In this document: one piece after another, positions 1 to 6,691 of the stretch
Layout of the letters: every line of letters begins with the position of its first letter
How positions within the stretch are numbered: the first letter of the stretch is position 1
The notes under the pieces: model-generated
What the model was told of the DNA's origin: nothing
The model's database searches: none
The model's input: only the letters and a program-made list of their open reading frames with translations
Origin: Granulosicoccus sp964498925
Lineage (GTDB): Bacteria > Pseudomonadota > Gammaproteobacteria > Granulosicoccales > Granulosicoccaceae
Assembly (NCBI GenBank): GCA_964498925.1
Contig: CAZCKD010000035.1
Location: 1-21,447 of the forward strand
Reading direction: 5' to 3'
DNA: 21,447 bases
Program-made: the position numbers and the translations under genes

Positions 1-1
1 T

Positions 2-1282
2 GACGGTCAGATGCCAGCCAACCGTTTGCGGGGAGCCGCCGGTGCTGTCATTTGGCAAGGAGATATCTATGTGCTTGGTGGCAATACAAATGGACACAAT
101 GGGGGAGCAGTTGCTTGGTTTGATCGTTATGATCCTGACACGGGTACCTGGACAGAGTTAGCAGACGCACCTCATGCCCGAGATCATTTTGTGGCTGCTA
201 TCGTTGATGGTCAGTTAGTGGCAGCAGGGGGGCGCGCTACAGCGTTACCGGATGTGTTTGCCAATACAGTTGCGCCGACAAACGTTTACGATTTTGCCAC
301 CGGTACCTGGCGAACCGGTCGAGACATTCCAACACCTCGGGCAGGAACATTCTCTGCCGGTGCAGGTGATGAAGTCATCGTTGCTGGTGGTGAAAGATCA
401 GGGCAAGCAGATTCATTTGATGAAGTTGAAGCCTATAACGTGAATACCAATCAATGGCGAGCACTTCAGCCATTAGGAACTGCTCGTCACAGTGGTGGCG
501 CTGCAGTCGTTGGATCCACATGGCATGTCATTTCAGGTAACACTATACGAGGTGGCGGTGCAGAAACGAGCGCTCATGAAACGCTTGATTTAAACGTCGA
601 TCAAGATTCGGATAATGATGGTCTGACCGATTTTGAAGAGACGTTAGAACACAATACTAATCCTATCGTTTCGGATACCGACGATGATGGTGCTATGGAC
701 GGTGACGAAGTTGATGCCGGTAGCGATCCACTTAATCCTGATAGTGATAGCGACGGTCTTGCTGATGGTGTTGAGATGAACACGCTCAGTACCGACCCTC
801 TCTTACCAGATACAGATAGCGATTCACTGACTGACGGTTTTGAAGTGTCGGCTGGCAGTGATCCATTGTCTGCTGATACTGACGGTGACAACTTGGCAGA
901 TGGTCAAGAGGCGGCCTTAGGAACATCGGCGACAAACCCCGATACAGATAGCGATACGTTGAGTGATGGCGATGAAGTTGCCAACGGTACAAATCCGCTG
1001 GACGAAGATACTGACAACGATGGCTTGATGGACGCCAATGATCCGGCACCATTGACGCCTCTAACGACGACACCAGAACCTGTTGATCCGATGACGCCTG
1101 TGACTACTGATCCTGTCGATCCAGGTACTGACAACGGTGATAACACGGATAATTCTGGGAACACTGATCAAACTGAAATTATGTCTTCACCCGTAAAGTT
1201 AGGTGGCGGTGCAATGTTCTGGATGTTGACTATTCTCATCTTCAATATTGGCTTAATTCACCGTAGAAAAACGTCAACATAA
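2..1282 (+). CDS. Surface protein end: kelch propeller, Ca-binding repeats, GlyGly-CTERM tail (5' partial)
   Basis: The reading frame is already open at base 2, and the residues before the first ATG (base 11) fit a kelch blade, so the gene begins outside the window. The first ~190 visible residues form about three kelch repeats, each with a YVLGGN- or VAAGGR-like strand and a later W in TGTWTEL or TGTWRTG. From nt 599 to about 1050 there are six to seven thrombospondin type-3-like repeats (DSDNDGLTD, DTDDDGAMD, DSDSDGLAD and so on), which typically bind calcium. A Pro/Thr/Asp-rich linker follows. The C-terminus has LGGGAMFW, a hydrophobic stretch and a basic HRRK end. This is the GlyGly-CTERM layout, recognised in gammaproteobacteria as a rhombosortase substrate that passes through type II secretion. 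Inferred role: an exported, surface-processed propeller protein. The ligand is unknown. Confidence 0.85.
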   Translation, partial: DGQMPANRLRGAAGAVIWQGDIYVLGGNTNGHNGGAVAWFDRYDPDTGTWTELADAPHARDHFVAAIVDGQLVAAGGRATALPDVFANTVAPTNVYDFATGTWRTGRDIPTPRAGTFSAGAGDEVIVAGGERSGQADSFDEVEAYNVNTNQWRALQPLGTARHSGGAAVVGSTWHVISGNTIRGGGAETSAHETLDLNVDQDSDNDGLTDFEETLEHNTNPIVSDTDDDGAMDGDEVDAGSDPLNPDSDSDGLADGVEMNTLSTDPLLPDTDSDSLTDGFEVSAGSDPLSADTDGDNLADGQEAALGTSATNPDTDSDTLSDGDEVANGTNPLDEDTDNDGLMDANDPAPLTPLTTTPEPVDPMTPVTTDPVDPGTDNGDNTDNSGNTDQTEIMSSPVKLGGGAMFWMLTILIFNIGLIHRRKTST

Positions 1283-1333
1283 TGTCGTCTTTATGCCTTT
1301 TATTAAGGTGTAGATAGGATTATTTGAAATAAG

Positions 1334-1362
1334 TTGAAGCTCGTACCACAATGTAATATACC
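1334..1362 (+). promoter_or_regulatory. Candidate sigma70 promoter for the repeat/PGB protein
   Basis: TTGAAG at 1334-1339 and TATACC at 1357-1362 are separated by exactly 17 bases, with four of six consensus matches each. Transcription would begin near 1369. That leaves about 30 nt of leader if translation begins at GTG 1402, but almost none for ATG 1372, so it favours the later start. This is inference from consensus only. Confidence 0.35.
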
Positions 1363-1401
1363 CGTGAGACGATGCCTACGAATTCAGTGGAGTTCTTGAT
1401 T

Positions 1402-2799
1402 GTGCGTAAATTAACTTTGCCCATGCTCGGCATGTTTGGCAGCCTGCTTGTCACATTGCCGGCAACTGCTCAGCAAATCGACAATACTCAAATTTTGCCG
1501 GATGCAAAGCCGGGCGAGTGTTATGCGAAAGTTATAACGCCTGCGCAATTCACAACGCGCACCGAAGAGATCGTTGTTCAAGAAGCATCAGAGCGAATTG
1601 AAACGGTTGAAGCGAAATACGAAACAGTCAACCAGACCATAGTCGTCAAAGAACCAGCGCAGCTATTAAACGCAACCGCTGCGCAATTTGAAAAGCAGTC
1701 AAAACGGGTAGAAGTGCTCGCGGCCGACAAATCATGGACAACCAAGGTAGGTAATAGAACATTGCCGGCAAGTCCCGACGCTGTTGCGCAAATTGCTAAA
1801 TCGGGTGTCGATACCAACGCGGTCGATGTGGGTAATTGTTTTGTTGAGTATTACGAACCTGCCAAGTACCGCACTCAAGCAGAGCGGGTAATGGTAAAAC
1901 CTGCCAGTGAAATCATCACGATCATTCCTGCCGAGTACGAAACAGTTGAAGAGCAGGTGGTTGTTAAGGAAGCATCGAGTGAAGTCGTTGATGTGCCTGC
2001 CGTGTATAGAACTCAGACTGAGTCGGTCCTTGTTGAACCTGCACGAAGTGTTTGGCAGGAGAACTGTGGTGTTGTAGATCAGGTTGACAATGCGACGGGT
2101 GAAACACTTTGCTTAGTCGAAGTGCCAGCACGTTATGAAACATTGACCAAAACAGTATTAGACACCTCTGCAACGACTAAAACCATCAACATTCCAGCTG
2201 TATACAAAACCGTTAAAGTCGATAGATTAGTTCGACCAGCGTCTGAGAAACGGGACACTGTAGAAGCTGAATACACAACAGTAAACAAGCGAGTCAAAGA
2301 AGCTGATGCAAATTTCTTCTGGCTGGCAAAAGGGGAAGCTGCGGCTCAAGGTGCAATTGCCACTGGACGCGAAGTGTGTATGACGCAAAAGCCCGCTGAG
2401 TACGTCAGTGTTGCTAGCGAAGTGATCAGTAAGGCTGCTTCTGTTCAGTCGTCACCTATTTCTGCTCGTTACCAGACAGTGCAGGTTGAGCGTTTACTTT
2501 CACCGGCATCAGAACGACGCATTACGATTCCTGAAAGAACCAAAACGGTCAATACACAGGTCGTAACTTCACCTGCCAAGATAGAGTGGAAACAAGTTAT
2601 CTGTCAGGCGGACATGACAAGAGAGCTGGTGACATCGTTGCAGCGTGCTCTTAAGAACAAAGGTTTTGATCCGGGCCCGATCGATGGATTCATCGGTCAA
2701 GGCACTATGCGAGCAGTCGAGCGATACCAGATTGACGAGGGTATCGATCGTGGTGGAATCACTTTTGAAGTATTGAGTCGCCTAAAAATACAATCTTGA
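1402..2799 (+). CDS. Secreted repeat protein with C-terminal peptidoglycan-binding domain
   Basis: I chose GTG 1402 because GGAG lies at 1389-1392 with 9-nt spacing and because it leaves a compact Sec signal (RKLT, then a hydrophobic core, then PATA-QQ). An in-frame ATG at 1372 would add ten residues. The mature protein (~440 residues) holds twelve ~23-residue units of the type PAxYxTxxxxVVVKPAS. They are arranged as four groups of three, each group opening with a Cys (CYAK, CFVE, CLVE, CMTQ) and closing with a Trp (KSWTT, SVWQE, FFWLA, IEWKQ). The last ~60 residues are a PG_binding_1 domain (LQRALKNKGFDPGPIDG...GTMRAVERYQ). Similar Cys-Tyr-Ala-rich repeat proteins occur in marine bacteria without assigned function. 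Inferred role: a periplasmic protein anchored to the cell wall. Confidence 0.8.
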   Translation: MRKLTLPMLGMFGSLLVTLPATAQQIDNTQILPDAKPGECYAKVITPAQFTTRTEEIVVQEASERIETVEAKYETVNQTIVVKEPAQLLNATAAQFEKQSKRVEVLAADKSWTTKVGNRTLPASPDAVAQIAKSGVDTNAVDVGNCFVEYYEPAKYRTQAERVMVKPASEIITIIPAEYETVEEQVVVKEASSEVVDVPAVYRTQTESVLVEPARSVWQENCGVVDQVDNATGETLCLVEVPARYETLTKTVLDTSATTKTINIPAVYKTVKVDRLVRPASEKRDTVEAEYTTVNKRVKEADANFFWLAKGEAAAQGAIATGREVCMTQKPAEYVSVASEVISKAASVQSSPISARYQTVQVERLLSPASERRITIPERTKTVNTQVVTSPAKIEWKQVICQADMTRELVTSLQRALKNKGFDPGPIDGFIGQGTMRAVERYQIDEGIDRGGITFEVLSRLKIQS

Positions 2800-2813
2800 C
2801 CCCAGTTATTCAG

Positions 2814-2850
2814 CCTTGGCCGTGATGCGCATTCGTCATCGCGGACAAGG
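2814..2850. terminator. Hairpin between convergent genes, possible bidirectional terminator
   Basis: CCTTG, CCG and GATG pair with CATC, CGG and CAAGG around a 9-nt loop. The stem has about 13 pairs with one mismatch and one G-U wobble. It lies exactly between the stop of the repeat protein and the stop of the opposing ydjM-like gene. It has no T tract on either strand, so intrinsic termination is uncertain. Confidence 0.4.
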
Positions 2851-2857
2851 TTGCAAA

Positions 2858-3574
2858 CTACTGCGCGATAGCTCGTTGCAGTATCCAGTCAGGTAGCAGT
2901 CGAGATTGCCAGTCTCTGTGATAAAACAACCATTCGTTCCAGGCTTCCGTGTAAGGCGCTGTCCAGAACCATGCAAGCCCTGTGATAAACAGAATGAGGC
3001 AGCTGGCTGGGATCTTGTCAAAATCCATTGGCTTCAAAGCGCTACCGAATGAGCGCCGTATCTTAACGCCGCTGAAATCCACGCTGTAGATTTCATCCAG
3101 TGTCAGGTGGATTAAATAACCGGCTGTCATGAAGATTCCCAGCAACCAACTCTGAAGTGCCGACACGGCAAGAAACTGCCAGGAAACGGCTGCGATCAGT
3201 ACCCCCACCATCAGTGCAGCTGCCACCGAGTGCAAAGCACCTCGATGAGTTGTCGTTGTGTGAAAAAGCCACCACAAGGGGTACCGTACAAACGCATAAA
3301 TGAGCAATGCGCCCAGCCAGAGTTCGAACGCGCTGTAATCCGGAATGTTGGCAAACAGACCGGCTAAGGCTGCCACGATGCCAAGTAAAGAAAAAAGTAC
3401 TCTCGATGGTTGTGATTGTTTGAGGTCAATATCGGGAAGAATTCCTCCTACCACTCCGACCATTGTCAGCATCAGGCCATCGCTGATTCCCAGATCCAGC
3501 AATTTGGTACAGCACGTCGCTCCCAGACTAACAACGACAGTAGCGCCCAAAATGTGTGTGTTAAAGTCGGCCAT
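2858..3574 (-). CDS. YdjM-family inner-membrane metal-dependent hydrolase
   Basis: This 238-residue integral membrane protein fits the YdjM/LexA-regulated membrane hydrolase family (PF04307). The motifs appear in the expected order: NTHILG at the N-terminus, GGILPDIDLKQS near residue 45, THRGALHS near residue 110, and GYLIHLTLDE near residue 155. Their His and Asp residues are the presumed metal ligands. Four or five hydrophobic segments surround these motifs. The natural substrate is not established for the family; the E. coli member is known as an SOS gene, but I see no obvious LexA box here. The start codon ATG at 3572-3574 is only 27 bases from the divergent DUF1840 gene, so each gene's promoter must overlap the other's 5' end. 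Family assignment is firm and function is unknown. Confidence 0.85.
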   Translation of the reverse strand: MADFNTHILGATVVVSLGATCCTKLLDLGISDGLMLTMVGVVGGILPDIDLKQSQPSRVLFSLLGIVAALAGLFANIPDYSAFELWLGALLIYAFVRYPLWWLFHTTTTHRGALHSVAAALMVGVLIAAVSWQFLAVSALQSWLLGIFMTAGYLIHLTLDEIYSVDFSGVKIRRSFGSALKPMDFDKIPASCLILFITGLAWFWTAPYTEAWNEWLFYHRDWQSRLLPDWILQRAIAQ

Positions 3575-3584
3575 TCAATTGAAT
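3573..3584. promoter_or_regulatory. 12-bp perfect palindrome in the divergent region
   Basis: ATTCAATTGAAT is self-complementary. It starts over the first codon of the ydjM-like gene and lies just upstream of the DUF1840 ribosome-binding site. It could be an operator serving both genes, but a palindrome this AT-rich may be chance. Confidence 0.25.
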
Positions 3585-3601
3585 TCTATATAGAGGTTAT
3601 T

Positions 3602-3928
3602 GTGCTGGTAACGTTTAAGACAAGCGCATACTCCGACATCACACTGTTTGGCGAACCTGCTGTTTCTCTGCTGAAACTGATGGGGCAGAGTGGCAACGTG
3701 CCCGGTGCTCTGTTGGCTGCTGATATTCCTCAAGCGCTTCAGACTTTACACGAAGGGCTGGGTAAGTTGACCGAAGATGGCTCCGGGGATGATAAGAGCG
3801 CTGCCAATGGCATTCCCTCGGACGATGAGCCACCCCCCGTTGCGCTGCAAACGCGGGCTGGCCCGTTGATCAGTCTGTTGGAAGCAGCTCGGGATGCTGG
3901 TGAAAACGTACAGTGGGATAATGAGTAG
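3602..3928 (+). CDS. DUF1840 domain protein
   Basis: This small 108-residue protein matches the DUF1840 pattern (PF08895): a start like LVTFKTSAYSDITLFGEP, then LLKLMGQSGNVPGALLAADIP, an acidic linker and a C-terminal PLISLLEAA helix. Start choice is GTG 3602, which has AGAGG at 3592-3596 with 5-nt spacing. It gives the family's usual length and removes a 62-residue upstream extension that only mirrors the opposing gene. It is predicted to be cytoplasmic and soluble. No function is established for the family. The gene is divergent from the ydjM-like gene and is followed by an 88-bp gap before the LysR gene. Confidence 0.85.
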   Translation: MLVTFKTSAYSDITLFGEPAVSLLKLMGQSGNVPGALLAADIPQALQTLHEGLGKLTEDGSGDDKSAANGIPSDDEPPPVALQTRAGPLISLLEAARDAGENVQWDNE

Positions 3929-4016
3929 GCATTATCTTCTACGATTTTGAGTAGAGCAGATTAATGACGAAGCTCTTTCTAAATAATGAACAATTTAGGT
4001 AGCTGACACTTCCAGG

Positions 4017-4913
4017 ATGGATAGCTACCCGGAAATTCGCGATTTACAATTGTTGTTGGTGCTCGCCCAAAAGCGCCATTTCACCCATGCGGCCGCGGAT
4101 TGCGGTATTTCCCAACCGGCATTCTCGGCACGCATCAGGCTTTTAGAAGAAGGACTGGGCGTGTCTATTGTCAGACGCGGCAACAAATTCCTCGGTTTTA
4201 CCCAAGAGGGCGAGTTGGTTCTTAAATGGGCCTCTCGCATAGTCGCGGACGCGGAAGGCTTGCGACAGGAAATGGAAATTTCCCAAGGCACACTGCGCGG
4301 TTCATTGACTATCGGCGTGGTGCCTACCGCTTTAACCTATGCTGCCGATGTATCGACCCTATTGAGAACCCGCTATCCAGCGCTGGCGATACAGCTTCAA
4401 TCTCTGACATCGTCCGATATTGCACGCAAACTCCTCGACTACTCATTGGATGCAGGCATTACCTATGGTGATGAACACGAGGCAACACCGGTTAAATTCG
4501 AGCCAATTTACGCGGAGAGTTACGTTTTATTGTCCCCGACTACCTTGTTGCCCGGGAAATCCGGTGCCATAAGCTGGTCAGAAGCTGCCGATGTTCCTCT
4601 TTGTCTGCTCAGCAAAGATATGCATTTCAGGCAGATAGTGGATGATGTTTTTTCTCAAGCAGGCGTTCAGCCTGAGCCTGTGATGGAGACCAATGCGTTT
4701 ACCGCCGCCTTGGCACAGGTGACCAATGGCTCTGCAGCCACCATTGCGCCGGCTAAATTGGTCGCCAGCCTTCATCTGGATAAAAATACGACCGCCTTGA
4801 AGCTGAATGGGCCCGTGGTTCAGCACCAGATCGGTTTAGCCACTCTTCACCTGGATCGGTCCTTGCCCACGATCGATGCTTTACGTGATGCAATGAAATC
4901 TCATGATAGCTAA
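4017..4913 (+). CDS. LysR-family transcriptional regulator, probable fdh regulator
   Basis: The 298-residue length is standard for LysR regulators. Residues ~8-67 form the winged helix-turn-helix (LQLLLVLAQKRHFTHAA, CGISQPAFSARIRLLEEGLG, RRGNKFLGFTQEGE). Residues ~92-290 form the periplasmic-binding-protein-like effector domain (LRGSLTIGVVPTALTY...). It lies immediately upstream of, and in the same direction as, the formate dehydrogenase genes. LysR genes beside fds/fdh clusters are common in proteobacteria, so regulation of formate dehydrogenase, perhaps in response to formate, is the likely role by context. The ATG at 4017 has only a weak ribosome site (AGG directly adjacent). A perfect inverted repeat in the 83-bp gap before fdhB is the candidate target. 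Confidence 0.88.
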   Translation: MDSYPEIRDLQLLLVLAQKRHFTHAAADCGISQPAFSARIRLLEEGLGVSIVRRGNKFLGFTQEGELVLKWASRIVADAEGLRQEMEISQGTLRGSLTIGVVPTALTYAADVSTLLRTRYPALAIQLQSLTSSDIARKLLDYSLDAGITYGDEHEATPVKFEPIYAESYVLLSPTTLLPGKSGAISWSEAADVPLCLLSKDMHFRQIVDDVFSQAGVQPEPVMETNAFTAALAQVTNGSAATIAPAKLVASLHLDKNTTALKLNGPVVQHQIGLATLHLDRSLPTIDALRDAMKSHDS

Positions 4914-4928
4914 AACAAATCACACAAT

Positions 4929-4953
4929 CCATAAATACGATTTGTATTTATGG
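4929..4953. promoter_or_regulatory. Perfect 10-bp inverted repeat upstream of fdhB, candidate LysR operator
   Basis: CCATAAATAC, a 5-nt spacer (gattt) and GTATTTATGG form a perfect dyad centred 56 bases before the fdhB start. LysR proteins bind AT-rich interrupted dyads of this size near the promoter. The exact T-N11-A form is not met symmetrically here (T and A are nine apart). There is no T tract after it, so it is a less natural terminator for the LysR gene. Confidence 0.55.
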
Positions 4954-4985
4954 TGAAAATAGGCTCTATTACGCCTACTTGTTTT

Positions 4986-4993
4986 GGAGAGGT
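4986..4993 (+). promoter_or_regulatory. Ribosome-binding site fixing the fdhB start at ATG 4997
   Basis: GGAGAGGT lies a few bases before ATG 4997. A TTG at 4979 would extend the frame by six residues but would place this site inside the coding region, so the ATG is preferred. Confidence 0.7.
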
Positions 4994-4996
4994 GTT

Positions 4997-6688
4997 ATGG
5001 CATCGTCGGGCAACGCGTTTGGTGTCTGGAAGTCGGGTCGTGGTAAAGGGCGCTCTACGCCGAAAGGTCGGCAGCTAGACGACGCTGCACTGCAGGATGT
5101 TCGTGAACTGCTGGGGGACAAAGAGCGTCGTGCTGATCTCCTGATAGAACACCTGCACCTGATTCAGGATCGCTTCGGCCATCTGTCGATTGCGCACATG
5201 CGAGCCTTAGGCGAAGAGATGCGTCTTTCGCAGGCCGAGGTTTATGAAGTTGCGACTTTCTATGCCCACTTCGACGTCGTAGACGAGGGCGAAACACCTC
5301 CTCCGGCGTTAACCATTCGTGTCTGCGATTCTCTGGCGTGCGAAATGGCTGGTGCGCAGCGCTTGATGGCTGAACTCAAAGACGGGCTGGACCCGAATTC
5401 TGTTCGAGTCGTCCGTGCGCCTTGTATGGGAAGATGCGATACCGCTCCGGTTCTTGAGCTGGGCCATCATCACATCGATCATGCAACCACCGCGCTGGTC
5501 GACGCTGCCATTGAGAATGGTGATACGCACGCACACATACCTGACTATCAAACCTTTTCTCAATATTCAAACGATGGTGGCTACAAGGAGCTTGAGTCGC
5601 TACGGGGTGGGTCGCTGACTCCCGATGAGGTTCAGGACAAAGTACTGGCGTCCGGGCTACGTGGATTAGGTGGAGCGGGTTTTCCCTCCGGCAAAAAGTG
5701 GTCTTTTGTTCGTGCTGAAGAGGGGCCGCGCTATTTGGCCGTCAATGGCGATGAAGGTGAGCCGGGTACTTTCAAGGATCGCTACTATCTGGAGCGCACG
5801 CCGCATCTGTTTTTAGAAGGCATGTTGATCGCAGCTTGGGCGGTTGACGCTGATAAGTGCTTTATTTATATGCGTGATGAATATCCAGCAGTACTGCATA
5901 TTCTTCATGAAGAAATTGCTGCGTTGGAATCCAATGGCATTGTGCCAGCGGGCTACATCGACTTACGCCGAGGTGCCGGTGCTTATATTTGCGGTGAAGA
6001 AAGCGCCATGATTGAATCTATTGAAGGCAAGCGCGGCATTCCTCGGCATCGTCCTCCGTTTGTTGCACAGAAAGGTATTTTTGATCAGCCGACGTTAGTG
6101 CACAACGTCGAAACCTTATATTGGGTCACGCGTATATGCCGTGAAGGCCCTGAGGTGCTGAACAGCACTGAAAAGAACGGTCGCATCGGTCTGCGTTCAT
6201 ATTCTATTTCTGGGCGCGTTAAGAACCCAGGCGTGCATTTACTACCGGCAGGTTCAACCATCACTGATCTTATCGATGCCTGTGGTGGAATGCTGGACGG
6301 TCATACGTTTAAGGCCTACCAGCCTGGTGGCCCTTCGGCAGGGCTACTACCTGCATCTATCAATGATGTACCCATGGATTTCGACACACTACAACCGCTG
6401 GGCTCGTTTATTGGCTCTGCGGCTATCGTCGTTCTGTCTGATAAGGACAGTGCGAAAGGTGCGGCGTTGAACATGTTGCGCTTCTTTGAAGATGAAAGCT
6501 GTGGACAGTGCACACCTTGTCGAGTCGGTTGTGAGAAGGCGGTGAAATTGATGGAAAAAGACACTTGGGACAAGCCGTTGTTGGAGGAGCTATGCACGGT
6601 CATGGTCGATGCTTCCATCTGCGGATTGGGGCAAGCGGCACCCAACCCGATCCGACTCACCATTAAGCACTTTGCTGACGAGGTTTAG
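4997..6688 (+). CDS. fdhB: NAD-dependent formate dehydrogenase beta subunit (NuoE-NuoF / FdsG-FdsB fusion)
   Basis: This 563-residue subunit should carry electrons from the catalytic subunit to NAD+. After a basic N-terminus, residues ~25-180 are a NuoE/FdsG-like thioredoxin-fold domain. Its [2Fe-2S] ligands are C110-x4-C115 and C143-x3-C147. Residues ~200-560 are NuoF/FdsB-like. They carry the FMN/NADH signature GLRGLGGAGFPSGKKW, then NGDEGEPGTFKDR and GAGAYICGEESAM. The [4Fe-4S] motif has C502, C505 and C508 (CGQCTPC) and distal C542 (SICGLG). Separate fdsG and fdsB genes are the rule in Rhodobacter- and Cupriavidus-type enzymes. The fused form recalls the two-subunit Fdh1 of Methylorubrum extorquens. 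The gene ends 3 nt before fdhA, so they are cotranscribed and probably translationally coupled. It is not complex I, since the neighbour is a formate dehydrogenase alpha subunit and no other nuo genes are present. Confidence 0.92.
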   Translation: MASSGNAFGVWKSGRGKGRSTPKGRQLDDAALQDVRELLGDKERRADLLIEHLHLIQDRFGHLSIAHMRALGEEMRLSQAEVYEVATFYAHFDVVDEGETPPPALTIRVCDSLACEMAGAQRLMAELKDGLDPNSVRVVRAPCMGRCDTAPVLELGHHHIDHATTALVDAAIENGDTHAHIPDYQTFSQYSNDGGYKELESLRGGSLTPDEVQDKVLASGLRGLGGAGFPSGKKWSFVRAEEGPRYLAVNGDEGEPGTFKDRYYLERTPHLFLEGMLIAAWAVDADKCFIYMRDEYPAVLHILHEEIAALESNGIVPAGYIDLRRGAGAYICGEESAMIESIEGKRGIPRHRPPFVAQKGIFDQPTLVHNVETLYWVTRICREGPEVLNSTEKNGRIGLRSYSISGRVKNPGVHLLPAGSTITDLIDACGGMLDGHTFKAYQPGGPSAGLLPASINDVPMDFDTLQPLGSFIGSAAIVVLSDKDSAKGAALNMLRFFEDESCGQCTPCRVGCEKAVKLMEKDTWDKPLLEELCTVMVDASICGLGQAAPNPIRLTIKHFADEV

Positions 6689-6691
6689 ACG

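Noticed and set aside
599..1050. Short direct DNA repeats resembling a repeat array
   Set aside because: They are in frame and encode the DxDxDG calcium-binding repeats; spacing is irregular and there are no conserved DNA repeats with unique spacers, so it is not CRISPR.
601..1164. Three Ser- or His-rich open frames on the minus strand
   Set aside because: They are antisense shadows of the repetitive calcium-binding region with low-complexity translations and no ribosome sites.
3416..3601. 62-residue N-terminal extension of the DUF1840 protein
   Set aside because: It overlaps the opposing ydjM-like gene, is not like the family, and the GTG at 3602 has a proper ribosome site.
4979..4996. TTG start six codons upstream of fdhB
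   Set aside because: The Shine-Dalgarno sequence lies between this TTG and the ATG at 4997, so it serves the ATG.
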